This document shows, piece after piece, positions 7,636 through 17,131 of a stretch of 47,833 bases of DNA. The translations under genes and the position numbers were made by a program. Every line of letters begins with the position of its first letter. Position 1 is the stretch's first letter. Source of the DNA: Acidobacteriota bacterium (GTDB lineage: Bacteria; Acidobacteriota; Terriglobia; Acidiferrales; UBA7541); the NCBI GenBank assembly GCA_021780215.1, contig JAJXZD010000041.1:1-47833 (forward strand), in the 5' to 3' direction. The notes under the pieces were generated by a model. The model was not told the DNA's origin. It ran no database searches and worked only from the letters and a program-made list of their open reading frames with translations.

Positions 7636-10419
7636 ATGTCGCAGGAAATCCCCAAGGCTTACCAGCCACAGGAGATCGAGGAGCGCTGGGCGCAGGCCTG
7701 GTTCGCGGAGAAGATTTACCGCGCGGAAAATTCACGCTCGGGGTCTGCTTTTTCGATCGCGCTTCCGCCGCCCAACATCACGGGAACAATCCATATCGGG
7801 CACCTGCTGGAACACACGCAGATAGACATGCTGGTGCGGTGGCATCGGATGAAAGGCGACCGCACGCTGTGGCTTCCCGGCATGGACCACGCGGGAATCG
7901 CCACACAATTCGTCGTCGAACGCCACCTTGCCAAGGAAGGCGTCCGCCGCCAGGACCTGGGCCGGGAAGCATTCGAGGAACGGGCCTGGCAATGGAAGAA
8001 GGAGAGCGGCGGGGCGATCAAGGAGCAGATGATTCGTCTCGGTGCGTCCTGCGACTGGACCCGCGAGCATTTCACGCTCGAGCCGGGGCTGTACCGGGCC
8101 GTGCTCGAGGCATTCTTGCGGCTGTACCGCGAGGGGCTGATCTATCGCGGGCGGTACATGGTCAACTGGTGCCCGCGCTGCCAGACGGCGATCAGTGATC
8201 TCGAGGTGGTGCACCACGAGCGGACGGGAGAGATATGGAACCTCCGCTATCCGGTCGTCGGTTCGGCGGACTTTCTCGTCGTGGCCACCACCCGGCCGGA
8301 AACGATGCTCGGTGACACGGCCGTCGCCGTCCACCCCGATGATGATCGTTATCGGGGCTACATCGGCAAAAAGGTTCTTCTGCCGCTCATGAACCGCGAG
8401 ATTCCCATTCTCGCGGACTCGTACGTGGACCGCGAATTCGGCACGGGAGTCGTCAAAATCACTCCGGCGCATGACCCCAACGACTTTGAGGTCGGCAAGC
8501 GCCACAGCCTTCCCGAAATTGACGTGATGACCAGCGATGGGCACATGGCCGCGAACGCGGGGAAGTACGCGGGGCTGGAGCGCTTTGCTGCCCGCGCACG
8601 CATCGTGGCCGATCTGCGCGAGTTGGGTCTGCTCGAAGGAGTGAAGGAGCATGTGCATGCGGTAGGCCTGTGCGACCGCTGCAAGGCCATCGTCGAGCCG
8701 CGCCTTTCGACGCAATGGTTCTGCCGGATGCAGCCGCTGGCGGAGCCGGCCAGAGAGGCGGTGTCCCGCGGCGCGATTGAAGTGGTGCCGGAAAACCAGC
8801 GCACCATTCTGCTGAACTGGCTCGGCAACATCCGGGATTGGTGCATCTCGCGCCAGCTTTGGTGGGGCCATCGCATTCCCATCTGGCATTGTGCCGAATG
8901 CCGGGAGATGATCCCGGCGAGCGATTCGAGCGTCGAGATTGCGGAGAACCGCGCGCGCGCCGCCGGCGTCCCGGCCCGCTGCCCGAAGTGCGGGAGCACC
9001 CGGCTCGCGCAGGATGAGGATGTCCTCGACACCTGGTTCAGCTCCGCGCTGTGGCCGTTTTCCACTCTCGGCTGGCCGGATGAAACCGAGGATCTGAAAC
9101 GCTTCTACCCCACCAGCCTGCTCATCAGCGGGTACGACATCCTGTTCTTCTGGGACGCGCGAATGATCATGATGGGGATGCACCTTTCTGGGCGGCGTGG
9201 CGCGCGGACGGAAGCGCCCGCGCAGATGCAGGAGAGCGAAACGATCCCGTTTCGCAGGCTCTATTTGCATTCCCTGGTGCGCACGGCGGAAGGCGCCAAG
9301 ATGTCCAAGACGAAAGGAACGGGCGTGGATCCGCTCCAGCTCACGCAGCAATATGGGACCGACGCCCTGCGCTACATGCTCGCGAGCATGGCCGCCCCGG
9401 GAACCGACGTCATTCTCAGCGAGGACCGCATCCTCGGCGCGCGCGCCTTCGCCAACAAAATCTGGAACGCGGCGCGGTTTTTGTTTGTGAACCTCGAGAA
9501 GATGGAGGCGAGCGGCCTGGCGCTCGAGGCATTGGCCGCGCCGGAAATCCGCGCGGCGGCGCCGTATCCGGTGCGCGGCGAAGGCGGGCTTGTACATCGC
9601 TGGATTTTCTCGCGCCTGGCGGGCGTCACGGCTCAGGTGAGCGCCGCGCTCGAAAGCTTCCGGTTTCATGAGGCCTGCCAGGCGATCTACCAGTTCTTTT
9701 GGGGTGATTTTTGCGACTGGTATATCGAATGGGTGAAGCCGCAACTGGCCTTTGATGATCGCGAGGCGGCGCTGGCGGCCTGGCGCAATAGCTTTGCGGC
9801 GCTGGAAGCAGCGCTTCGCCTGCTGCATCCGGTCATGCCCTTTCTCACCGAGGAATTGTGGCACCGCCTGCCCCAGCCTGCCGGGGCGCGCTCCATCGCG
9901 CTCGACCACTTTCCAGAGGCGCGTGTCGGCTGGGCCGATGCAGCCGCGGAAAGCGAAATGGCTGCATTGCAGGAAATCATTATCGCCGCACGGAATCTTC
10001 GCGCGGAAATGAAAGTGGATCCGAAGCGCAAGGTCGGTGCGAGTCTCTATTCGGGGAGCCCTTGGATTCTGGCGCTGGTGCAGGAAAATCTCGATCCGCT
10101 GAAGCGGCTGGCTTCGCTCTCCGAGCTTTCCATCCTCGACGCGCCCATGGATCCAGCCGGCACCGCGTTCCGCTCGACGGCGCAGTTCGATCTGCTGGTT
10201 CCCTATGAACGCGGCGACGTGCAGGTGGAGATTGCCCGCCTGGAAAAGGACATTGTGCGGCTGACGAATGACATCCAGGCGAAGGAGCAGCGCCTCGCCG
10301 ATGACAGTTTCCGCAGCAAGGCTCCGCCGCAGGTGGTGCGCAACTTTGAAGCCACTCTTGCCGAACGCCGGGCGGAGCTCAGCAAGTTACACGATCATTT
10401 GGCCCTTCTGAAATCGTAG
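7636..10419 (+). CDS. valS: Valyl-tRNA synthetase
   Basis: ValS charges tRNA-Val and edits mis-activated threonine. The 927-residue product has the class I signature PPPNITGTIHIGHLLEHT (HIGH box) near the N-terminus and KMSKTKGTG as the KMSKS loop. The CP1 editing domain contains VVATTRPETMLGDTAVAV and EFGTGVVKITPAHDPNDFEV. Cys pairs suitable for zinc are visible (WCPRCQ, CDRCK, CAEC, CPKCGS). The anticodon-binding domain follows, then a C-terminal coiled-coil arm (EIARLEKDIVRLTNDIQAKE) typical of bacterial ValS. The ATG at 7636 is preferred because GAAGGAG lies just upstream, though only three bases away; an ATG at 7624 is the alternative. The gene is preceded by its own promoter and is followed 57 bases later by birA. 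Confidence 0.96.
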   Translation: MSQEIPKAYQPQEIEERWAQAWFAEKIYRAENSRSGSAFSIALPPPNITGTIHIGHLLEHTQIDMLVRWHRMKGDRTLWLPGMDHAGIATQFVVERHLAKEGVRRQDLGREAFEERAWQWKKESGGAIKEQMIRLGASCDWTREHFTLEPGLYRAVLEAFLRLYREGLIYRGRYMVNWCPRCQTAISDLEVVHHERTGEIWNLRYPVVGSADFLVVATTRPETMLGDTAVAVHPDDDRYRGYIGKKVLLPLMNREIPILADSYVDREFGTGVVKITPAHDPNDFEVGKRHSLPEIDVMTSDGHMAANAGKYAGLERFAARARIVADLRELGLLEGVKEHVHAVGLCDRCKAIVEPRLSTQWFCRMQPLAEPAREAVSRGAIEVVPENQRTILLNWLGNIRDWCISRQLWWGHRIPIWHCAECREMIPASDSSVEIAENRARAAGVPARCPKCGSTRLAQDEDVLDTWFSSALWPFSTLGWPDETEDLKRFYPTSLLISGYDILFFWDARMIMMGMHLSGRRGARTEAPAQMQESETIPFRRLYLHSLVRTAEGAKMSKTKGTGVDPLQLTQQYGTDALRYMLASMAAPGTDVILSEDRILGARAFANKIWNAARFLFVNLEKMEASGLALEALAAPEIRAAAPYPVRGEGGLVHRWIFSRLAGVTAQVSAALESFRFHEACQAIYQFFWGDFCDWYIEWVKPQLAFDDREAALAAWRNSFAALEAALRLLHPVMPFLTEELWHRLPQPAGARSIALDHFPEARVGWADAAAESEMAALQEIIIAARNLRAEMKVDPKRKVGASLYSGSPWILALVQENLDPLKRLASLSELSILDAPMDPAGTAFRSTAQFDLLVPYERGDVQVEIARLEKDIVRLTNDIQAKEQRLADDSFRSKAPPQVVRNFEATLAERRAELSKLHDHLALLKS

Positions 10420-10476
10420 GGCCGCCGGACGCGCCTTGCCGGCGCCGGGCGCGTCGAGTATTCTTCGGGCCTCCTT

Positions 10477-11493
10477 ATGGCAACGAAACGCATGGCGGAG
10501 CTGGCAGGCACCACCGACCGGCGCATTGACGCGCTGCTGACCCTGCTGGCGGAAAATTCCACCATTGTGGTGAGCGGGGCGAAGATCGCCGAGGAGATCG
10601 GCGTCACGCGTCAGCAGGTATGGCGCTGGATCGAGAAACTGCGCGCTCTCGGCGTGCGCGTGAAGGGCCACCCGCGCACCGGCTACCACATCGAGCGCGT
10701 CCCGGACATTCTTGTCCCGCAACTTCTGAGCCACCGGCTGCGCGGCACCTCTTTTTCGCGGCGCATCCATCATTTCTTCAAGGTGGATTCGACGAACAGC
10801 GTAGCCATGGGCCTGGGAGAAGCGGGGGAGCCGCATGGGGCCGTGGTGGTGGCCGAGGAGCAGACCGCGGGGCGGGGGCGTGCCGGCCGGCGCTGGACCT
10901 CGGAGAAATCGGCGGGAATCTACTGCAGCATCCTGCTGCGGCCTTCGATTCCTCCCTCGCAAGCCCCACTTCTCACCCTGCTGGCGGGCCTGGCGGCGCG
11001 CGACGCCGCGGGGGACGAGCTTGACGCGCGCCCCGACATCCGCTGGCCGAATGACCTGCTGGCAGACGGCCGAAAGTTCGGCGGCATCCTCACGGAGATG
11101 CGCGCGGAGCCCGATCGTGTGCACTACGCCGTGATCGGAATTGGCCTGAACGTCAACCAGGCGCGGATGCCGGCAGACTTGGCGGAGATCGCCACCTCCC
11201 TGCGCATCGAGACGGGAAAAGCGCATTCACGGCTGGAGATACTGGTTCGTTTGCTGCGCGCCCTGGATCACTACTACAATCAGTTCCTCGCCCAAGGCGC
11301 GCCGCCGGTCCTGCGGCGGTTTGCCGAGGTGTCCAGCTATTTTGAGGGGAAGCGCGTGCGGATCACGACCGCGGCCGAAAGTTTCACCGGCGTGACGGCA
11401 GGGCTCGAACCCAGCGGCGTGCTGCGCGTGGCTCGGGACGACGGACGCGGAATCGAGCCGGTCCTTTCCGGCGACGTGGCGGAGGCCTCCTGA
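10477..11493 (+). CDS. birA: Bifunctional biotin--[acetyl-CoA-carboxylase] ligase / biotin repressor
   Basis: BirA activates biotin with ATP and attaches it to the biotin carrier protein of acetyl-CoA carboxylase. At 338 residues it is the long form: an N-terminal helix-turn-helix (about 15-70, [20 protein letters not shown]) that can bind the biotin operator, a catalytic domain with the biotinyl-AMP loop GRGRAGRRW, the motif [18 protein letters not shown], and a small SH3-like C-terminal domain ([19 protein letters not shown]). The HTH suggests that it also acts as a repressor, although no biotin operon lies in the window. Its TGA shares one base with the coaX ATG (TGATG), so the two genes are probably translationally coupled. 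Confidence 0.94.
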   Translation: MATKRMAELAGTTDRRIDALLTLLAENSTIVVSGAKIAEEIGVTRQQVWRWIEKLRALGVRVKGHPRTGYHIERVPDILVPQLLSHRLRGTSFSRRIHHFFKVDSTNSVAMGLGEAGEPHGAVVVAEEQTAGRGRAGRRWTSEKSAGIYCSILLRPSIPPSQAPLLTLLAGLAARDAAGDELDARPDIRWPNDLLADGRKFGGILTEMRAEPDRVHYAVIGIGLNVNQARMPADLAEIATSLRIETGKAHSRLEILVRLLRALDHYYNQFLAQGAPPVLRRFAEVSSYFEGKRVRITTAAESFTGVTAGLEPSGVLRVARDDGRGIEPVLSGDVAEAS

Positions 11494-12317
11494 TGCTTCT
11501 GGCGCTCGATGCGGGCAACACGAACACTGTGCTGGGCGTCTTCCGCGAACGCGAGCTCATCGCCAATTGGCGGTTGACCACGGCCCGCGATCAGACCGTG
11601 GACGAATACGGCATCCTGACCCGCGATCTCTTCACGTTGGCGGGGCTCGAGCCGCGCGAGATAGGCGGGATCATCATCAGCTCCGTTGTGCCGCCGCTGA
11701 ATGCGACGCTCGCGGGAATGGCGCGGAGATATTTTGGTCACGATGCGCTCTTTGTTGAGCCGGGAATCAAGACCGGCATGCCCGTGCAGTACGACAACCC
11801 GCAGGAAGTGGGCGCGGACCGGATCGTGAACAGCGTGGCGGCGTTCGAAAAGTACGGGGGGCCCTGCATCATCGTGGACTTCGGGACGGCCATCAATTTT
11901 GATGCGGTGTCCGCGCGCGGAGAGTATCTGGGCGGCGTACTCGCGCCGGGAATTGGGATTTCGGCCGACGCGCTGTTTGCCCGGGCGGCGCGGCTGTTTC
12001 GCGTCGAGATCAAGGATCCGGGAAAAGTCATCGGCACCAATACGGTTGCGTCCATGCAGGCAGGGCTTTTCTATGGTTACACGGACCTCGTGGATGGAAT
12101 CCTGGGGCGCATGAAGGCGGTCATGGGCCCCAATACGCGGGTGATCGCCACGGGAGGCCAGGCTTCGCTGATTGGCAGCGCCTCGCGCCATATCGACACG
12201 GTGGACGAGTTTCTGACACTCGATGGCCTGCGCATCCTCTGGGAGCGAAATCAGCCGGATTCGCGAGAGCGCGGCGAGTCTCCCCGGAAGAAGCCCGTTT
12301 CCGGTCGGTCCGGCTAA
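11493..12317 (+). CDS. coaX: Type III pantothenate kinase
   Basis: CoaX phosphorylates pantothenate in the first step of coenzyme A synthesis. The 274-residue product belongs to the ASKHA superfamily: the phosphate-1 motif [16 protein letters not shown] opens the protein, the substrate loop [20 protein letters not shown] with catalytic Asp follows, then the phosphate-2 motif [15 protein letters not shown] and the adenosine motif [12 protein letters not shown]. All residues expected of an active type III enzyme are present. The last 20 or so residues ([18 protein letters not shown]) are a charged extension beyond the usual fold. Its start overlaps the birA stop by one base. The birA-coaX pair is common in several phyla and links two cofactor enzymes. 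Confidence 0.95.
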   Translation: MLLALDAGNTNTVLGVFRERELIANWRLTTARDQTVDEYGILTRDLFTLAGLEPREIGGIIISSVVPPLNATLAGMARRYFGHDALFVEPGIKTGMPVQYDNPQEVGADRIVNSVAAFEKYGGPCIIVDFGTAINFDAVSARGEYLGGVLAPGIGISADALFARAARLFRVEIKDPGKVIGTNTVASMQAGLFYGYTDLVDGILGRMKAVMGPNTRVIATGGQASLIGSASRHIDTVDEFLTLDGLRILWERNQPDSRERGESPRKKPVSGRSG

Positions 12318-12379
12318 GTCGGGGCCGGGCGGCCGCCGGCGCAGCGAGAGCGCAGCCGCACGCTTTCCGCCGGAGCGTT

Positions 12380-13108
12380 ATGGATACCTTCAACTATTTC
12401 AACTATTTCACCGAGATCGAAGAGCATTTTTGGCGAAAACGCGGCGCGCACCTGCTGGTGTCTCCGCTGGACTGGGCGATTGTCGAAACGTGGCAGAAAG
12501 CAAACATCCCTCTGGCCGCGGTGCTCAAGGGAATTGACCGCGCGTTTGAGAGTTGGGAGCGCTCGCGGCGGGCCGCGGGAGGGCGGAAGCTGAAAAGCCT
12601 GGCCTACTGCGTGGATGCAGTGCTCGACGCTGCCGCCGAAATGCAGGAGGCCTCGGCCGGCACCGGCCCGGAAGTCGTGGCGACACGGCCTGCGGCGGAG
12701 CCGTTTTCACGGGACGAGCTCCGTAAGCATCTCACTCGCAGTGCGGAGCGCCTGCGCGCCGCCGCTGAAAAGCAGCGGGCCAGCCACGTTGTGCTGGCCG
12801 AGAGGCTTGAGGAAATGGCCAAGCGAACCGAGGAAATCGCTCCGCTGCTTGATACGCCGGGATCGCTCGATCTCGAGGACATCGAGCGCCGGTTCACCGT
12901 GCTCGAGGAGAAATTGGCCGCCGTCCTCGAGGCGGACGCAAGCGAGGAAGTGTTACTGGGAATTCGCCGCGAAATGGATCGGGCGCTCGCCGTATACCGG
13001 CGTAAGATGTCCGCGGCGCAATTGGCGCAGATTGAGCGGCAGTATATTCAGAAACGGCTGTTCGAGCAGTTTGGCGTGCCGCGCTTGAGCCTCTTTTACC
13101 TCAGCTAA
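12380..13108 (+). CDS. Uncharacterised protein, probably coiled-coil
   Basis: I do not recognise a named family. The ATG at 12380 lies four bases after GGAG. The 242-residue product begins with an aromatic-rich segment (MDTFNYFNYFTEIEEHFWRK) followed by a helical region (SPLDWAIVETWQKANIPLAA) that resembles a small DNA- or protein-binding helical domain. The middle (about 115-160) is a strongly charged helix rich in R, E, A and K and likely coiled coil. The C-terminal third is again helical. There is no signal peptide and no membrane segment. It lies between coaX and rlmD on the same strand with 62 and 23 base gaps, so it is probably co-transcribed. Codon use matches its neighbours, which supports a native gene. 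Confidence 0.75.
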   Translation: MDTFNYFNYFTEIEEHFWRKRGAHLLVSPLDWAIVETWQKANIPLAAVLKGIDRAFESWERSRRAAGGRKLKSLAYCVDAVLDAAAEMQEASAGTGPEVVATRPAAEPFSRDELRKHLTRSAERLRAAAEKQRASHVVLAERLEEMAKRTEEIAPLLDTPGSLDLEDIERRFTVLEEKLAAVLEADASEEVLLGIRREMDRALAVYRRKMSAAQLAQIERQYIQKRLFEQFGVPRLSLFYLS

Positions 13109-13131
13109 GCAGCGCGCCGGCCTTCCGGCCC

Positions 13132-14475
13132 ATGGCGGCAATGGACGTTAAGATCGAGAAGCTGGTTTACGGCGGCGAGGGCTTGGCCCACCACGAGGGC
13201 GCCACCATCTTTGTGCCCTACGTCCTCCCGGGCGAGCGCGTTCGCGCCACCGCGGCGGAGCAAAAGAAGAAATTCGTCCGCGCGCGGCTGGAGCAGACGC
13301 TCGAGGCCTCGCCGGACCGCATCGCTCCCCGCTGCCCGCACTTCGGCGTCTGCGGAGGATGCGATTATCAGCACATCCCGTATGAAGCTCAGGTCGGTTT
13401 CAAGGCCGAAATTCTGCGCGAGACGCTGCGGCGCATTGGCCGGATCGAATGGCCCGGTGAGATCGCAACGCATCCCTCGCCGCCGTGGGGCTACCGCAAC
13501 CGAGCGCAGTGGAAAATTCGTCCGCTTGCCGATCGAGGTTCGCGGAGCGCCTCTGGCCAGGCGCCAGCATCCGCGGAAGGACTTGGGATCGGCTATTTTC
13601 GCGCAGGTTCTACGGCGCTCTGCGCCGTGGAAAGCTGCGCGATTCTCTCGCCCCTGCTTGCAAAGAGTTTTGCCGCGCTGCGCTCCGCTCTCGATCATGG
13701 CGCTCTACCGCGAACGCTGCGGGAAATAGAGGCGTTCGCCGGCGCAGGCGACTCCGCATTGCTCGTCACTGCCACGTTCGCCGGTTTCCCGGCGCGGCCG
13801 GCGGAGCTGGCGGAAACGCTGCGCGGCCTATTGCCGGAAATGGAAAGCCTGCTCTTCCACGACCCGTCCCGCGAACGAATGGAACTGCATGGGCCGGGCT
13901 ATGTGACCTGCGAGGCCGACGGCCGGACCTATCGCGTGGGGCACTTGTCGTTCTTTCAGGTGAACCGGTTCCTCGCGGGAGAACTGGCTCGCGAAGTCAC
14001 GCAGCGCGAAGAGAAGGGCGGTCTGGCCCTCGATCTCTTCGCCGGGGCTGGACTATTTTCGGTGCCGCTCGCAGAGCGTTTCCATCGCGTTGTGGCCGTC
14101 GAGGAAAATCCCGCTTCGGCCCGCGATCTCGAAGTGAATGCCGGCGCATCCGGCGGAGAGACGGGGGGCCTCGCGCGTCCCCCGATAGAGATTCACACCA
14201 TGGACGCCGAACGATATCTGGGAAAATGCCACGAGAAGGCGGAATTGGCTGTGCTCGATCCGCCTCGCGCGGGATTGACGCCGGGAATCATCAAGCACCT
14301 TGCGCGCATCGGCCCGGAGCGCGTCACGTATGTATCCTGTGATCCGCCGACGCTCGCCCGAGATCTCGCGGCGTTCACGGCCGCGGGATACGCCATTTCC
14401 GAGGTCTGTGTGTTCGATATGTTCCCGCAGACTTTTCACATTGAGAGTGTGGTTCGCTTGCAGCGGATTCCATGA
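13132..14475 (+). CDS. rlmD: 23S rRNA (uracil-C5)-methyltransferase, RlmD/TrmA family
   Basis: This 447-residue enzyme methylates a uracil of 23S rRNA (U1939 in the RlmD type). The N-terminal TRAM domain (about 4-58, IEKLVYGGEGLAHHEG) binds RNA. A [4Fe-4S] cysteine cluster follows as CPHFGVCGGCDYQ plus a later Cys. The methyltransferase core has FFQVNRF, LDLFAGAGLFSVPLA for SAM, VLDPPRAG, and the nucleophile motif YVSCDPPTLARDL; the tail QTFHIESVVRL holds the conserved Glu. RlmD, RlmC and RumA-like paralogues are hard to separate by eye, so position specificity is inferred. ATG 13132 is used; ATG 13141 is a possible alternative. The TGA overlaps the comEC ATG by four bases. Confidence 0.92.
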   Translation: MAAMDVKIEKLVYGGEGLAHHEGATIFVPYVLPGERVRATAAEQKKKFVRARLEQTLEASPDRIAPRCPHFGVCGGCDYQHIPYEAQVGFKAEILRETLRRIGRIEWPGEIATHPSPPWGYRNRAQWKIRPLADRGSRSASGQAPASAEGLGIGYFRAGSTALCAVESCAILSPLLAKSFAALRSALDHGALPRTLREIEAFAGAGDSALLVTATFAGFPARPAELAETLRGLLPEMESLLFHDPSRERMELHGPGYVTCEADGRTYRVGHLSFFQVNRFLAGELAREVTQREEKGGLALDLFAGAGLFSVPLAERFHRVVAVEENPASARDLEVNAGASGGETGGLARPPIEIHTMDAERYLGKCHEKAELAVLDPPRAGLTPGIIKHLARIGPERVTYVSCDPPTLARDLAAFTAAGYAISEVCVFDMFPQTFHIESVVRLQRIP

Positions 14476-16190
14476 GACTGCCGGGCCTGTGGATTGTCGC
14501 GGCGTTTGGCGTGGGCATCACATTTGCCCTTGTGCGTCCCGGCGCAACCAATCTGTGGCTGGCGGCGGGCGCGACGTGCCTTGTTGCGGCGGGAATCGCC
14601 ACCTGGCGGGGAAGGCTCGCAGGTGGCTGGGTAGCAGCCTTGGCGGCCTGGTTGGCTATCGGCGGGCTGGCAGCGAACTTCGAGCGGGCGTCTATGCCGT
14701 CGGATCATGTGTCCCGGCTCATCTCCTCAGGACGCCTGGACATGAGCGAGCCGCTTCGCTGGCAGGGCCGTCTGCGTGAGGACCCGATGGCGCTTCCCTG
14801 GGGCTGGCGCTATGAAGTGGACCTCGATCAGGTCGAGGCCCCGGGCGGGGTCGTGCCTCTGCGTGGCGGGCTGCGCATAAATTTGTACCGCGGACCGCAT
14901 GCGGCGGGCGTCCCGGAAGGATTGCGCGCAGGCAACCGTGTGGAAGCCCTGCTGAAAGCGCGACCGCTGCGCAATTTCCTCGATCCTGGCGCGTTTGACG
15001 TGCGCGGCTATCTTGCGCGGCAGGGGGTGGACCTGACAGGTTCCTTGCGCAGCGGAGAGCTGCTACAGCGGATCGGAAACCCTCGTCCAACCGCACGACA
15101 ATGGCTGGCCCGCGCGCGCGGCGATCTGCTTTCGCGGCTCAACGCCCTCTTTCCGGGGCAGCCCAGACGCGCCGCGGTCCTCCGGGCCATGCTGCTGGGC
15201 GATCGCAATTTCATTGACTCCTCCATTGTCACCGTTTTTCAGAAGACCGCCGCGTATCACGTTCTGGTTCTCGCGGGGCTGCATGTGGGCGCGCTGGCGG
15301 CGTTTCTCCTGTGGATATGCCGGAGGTTGCGATTTCCGTCGGCCGTGGCCAGTGTTGCGGCCATCATGGTGCTGGCGGCGTATGCCGGGATTGTGCAGGA
15401 TCGCCCCCCGATTCTGCGGGCCACGCTCATGGCGGCATTCTATCTGTGTGCGAGGATCTTCTTCCGGCGGGTGGACTTGCTGCACACGGTAGCACTGGCG
15501 GCGCTCGCCCTGCTGCTCTGGAGGCCTTCCTCGCTGATAGATTCGAGTTTTCAGCTCTCCTTCCTGGCGGCAGGTGTTATCGCAGGCTTGGCGCTGCCGT
15601 GGATGGAGCGGTGCACAGCTCCCTACCTCGCCGGGCTGCGTCATCTGGGAGACATGACGCGCGACGGCGCGCATCCTCCGAAGGTGGTGCAGTTTCGGAT
15701 AGAGCTGCGCGCCGCCGCGAACTATCTTGCTGCACGGCTTCCGCGGCGGCTCGCGGAGCACGCGGACGAGCTTGCCATTGCTCCGGTGCGCGCGGGACTG
15801 ATTCTGCTGGACGTGGTGCTTCTCTCGGCAGTCATTCAATGGGGAATGATGCCTGTGCTCGCACGCGACTTTCATCGCGTGAGTCTGGCCGGGCCAGCGA
15901 GCAACATCCCGGCCGTCCTCCTGACGGGGCTGATCGTTCCGCTCGGTTTTCTGACGCTGCTGATGACATTTCTTGTGGAGCCCGCTGGCCATGGCGCTGG
16001 CCAGGGTTCTCGGAGCGCTGGCCCGCGCGCTGATTGCGGTCATGCAATGGTTCAGCGCAATCCCAAGGGCGTCCTACCGCATTCCAGGACCGCCGCTCTG
16101 GCTGCTGATCAGCTTCCTCCTGCTGCTGGCTTGCCTGGCCGCTGCCGCGCGAGCCGCAGTCTTGGAGAGAAGGAGCCGCGCGGCGCGTAG
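14472..16190 (+). CDS. comEC: ComEC DNA-uptake channel, N-terminal fragment (frameshifted gene)
   Basis: This is the front half of a ComEC/Rec2 competence protein, which forms the inner-membrane channel for single-stranded DNA uptake. Residues 1-95 hold membrane segments, then an OB-like DUF4131 region (LRWQGRLREDPMALPWGW), then the competence domain (about 210-500) with ALFPGQPRRAAVLRAMLLGD, TAAYHVLVLAGLHVGALAAF and RPPILRATLMAAFYL plus many membrane helices. The natural sequence runs to GFLTLLMTFLVEP at about 15983. After that the frame gives about 70 residues of unrelated, non-membrane sequence before stopping at 16190. Deleting one C from the CCC at 15981-15983 joins this frame to the next one seamlessly. 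Its start overlaps the rlmD stop by four bases. Confidence 0.88.
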   Translation: MRLPGLWIVAAFGVGITFALVRPGATNLWLAAGATCLVAAGIATWRGRLAGGWVAALAAWLAIGGLAANFERASMPSDHVSRLISSGRLDMSEPLRWQGRLREDPMALPWGWRYEVDLDQVEAPGGVVPLRGGLRINLYRGPHAAGVPEGLRAGNRVEALLKARPLRNFLDPGAFDVRGYLARQGVDLTGSLRSGELLQRIGNPRPTARQWLARARGDLLSRLNALFPGQPRRAAVLRAMLLGDRNFIDSSIVTVFQKTAAYHVLVLAGLHVGALAAFLLWICRRLRFPSAVASVAAIMVLAAYAGIVQDRPPILRATLMAAFYLCARIFFRRVDLLHTVALAALALLLWRPSSLIDSSFQLSFLAAGVIAGLALPWMERCTAPYLAGLRHLGDMTRDGAHPPKVVQFRIELRAAANYLAARLPRRLAEHADELAIAPVRAGLILLDVVLLSAVIQWGMMPVLARDFHRVSLAGPASNIPAVLLTGLIVPLGFLTLLMTFLVEPAGHGAGQGSRSAGPRADCGHAMVQRNPKGVLPHSRTAALAADQLPPAAGLPGRCRASRSLGEKEPRGA

Positions 16191-17115
16191 GCAGATGCCT
16201 CCGGCCATCGCACCCCAGGAGTGGGCGGCGGCGGCCGCGCTTGCCGTGCTCACTATTCTGGTAGCCACCTATCCGTTCCCGCCGAAGATTGCTCCCGGAA
16301 GACTTGGGGTCACGGTCCTGGACGTTGGGCAAGGCGACGCCATCTTTGCGGCGTTCCCGGACGGCCGGACCATGTTGATTGATGGCGGGGGCCTTCCCGG
16401 ATCGCAATGGGAGGGCCGATTCAGGGCGGGTACGGATGTTGGAGAGGAAGCCGTCTCGCCATTTCTCTGGTCGCTGGGACTGAAGCGGATCGACGTGGTT
16501 GTTCTCACTCACGCGCATCGGGACCATCTGGGCGGACTCTTCAGCGTGCTGGCGAATTTCCACATCGAACAACTGTGGGTCGGGCGCGACGTCGAATCGT
16601 CGTCGTATCGTGCTTTGCTCGCGGAGGCGCGCTCACGCGGAGCTTCCATCCTTCATTGGACCGAGGGCGGAATGTTTGCGTGGGACGGCGTCGAAGGCGA
16701 GATTCTCTGGCCTCCGGACCGCGGGCCTGTCGAGGCCGCTTCGAACGACGATTCGCTCGTCCTGCGCATTTCCGATGGGCGCGAGCGATTCCTGCTGGCG
16801 GGAGACATTCAGCAACAGGTTGAGGAGACGCTCGTCGCCGACCGCGCGCCGCTGTCCGCCGATTTTCTGAAGGTGCCTCACCACGGAAGCAGAACGTCCT
16901 CAACCGGTGCTTTTCTCGCTGCCGTTGCGCCGCGCATCGCGGTGATTTCCGTGGGAGCCACGAATCCGTTCGGGCACCCGTCGCAGAGCGTTGTCGAGCG
17001 ATACGAGCAGGATGAAATCCAGCTCTTTCGAACCGATCGCGACGGCGCGGTCACCGTGGAAACGGATGGCCGAAAGGTGTCCGCCAGCAGTTATGTCAGA
17101 GGAGAACTGCAATAA
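15991..17115 (+). CDS. comEC: ComEC C-terminal fragment: membrane segments plus metallo-beta-lactamase-fold domain
   Basis: This frame continues comEC after the frameshift. ATG 15991 is only a nominal start; the reading frame makes sense as the continuation of the upstream ORF from about 15984 (PLAMALARVLGALARALIAV). It gives the last membrane helices and then the ComEC metallo-beta-lactamase-fold nuclease-like domain: VTVLDVGQGDAIFAAF, LIDGGG, the metal motif VLTHAHRDHLGGL, LLAGDI and LKVPHHGSRTSS. All expected metal-binding residues are present, so selection seems to have kept this half intact. Either the gene was inactivated very recently or the frameshift is a sequencing or assembly error. 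It ends 16 bases before the convergent DUF2007-like gene. Confidence 0.85.
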   Translation: MALARVLGALARALIAVMQWFSAIPRASYRIPGPPLWLLISFLLLLACLAAAARAAVLERRSRAARRQMPPAIAPQEWAAAAALAVLTILVATYPFPPKIAPGRLGVTVLDVGQGDAIFAAFPDGRTMLIDGGGLPGSQWEGRFRAGTDVGEEAVSPFLWSLGLKRIDVVVLTHAHRDHLGGLFSVLANFHIEQLWVGRDVESSSYRALLAEARSRGASILHWTEGGMFAWDGVEGEILWPPDRGPVEAASNDDSLVLRISDGRERFLLAGDIQQQVEETLVADRAPLSADFLKVPHHGSRTSSTGAFLAAVAPRIAVISVGATNPFGHPSQSVVERYEQDEIQLFRTDRDGAVTVETDGRKVSASSYVRGELQ

Positions 17116-17131
17116 CACGCCCGGACAAGCT

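Noticed and set aside
7732-9909. 725-codon open frame on the minus strand
   Set aside because: It is fully antisense to valS, whose motifs are complete. Long antisense frames are common in GC-rich genes, and this one is Arg/His-rich with no domain pattern.
13485-14342. 285-codon plus-strand frame
   Set aside because: It is another frame of rlmD, Arg/Gly-rich, without motifs.
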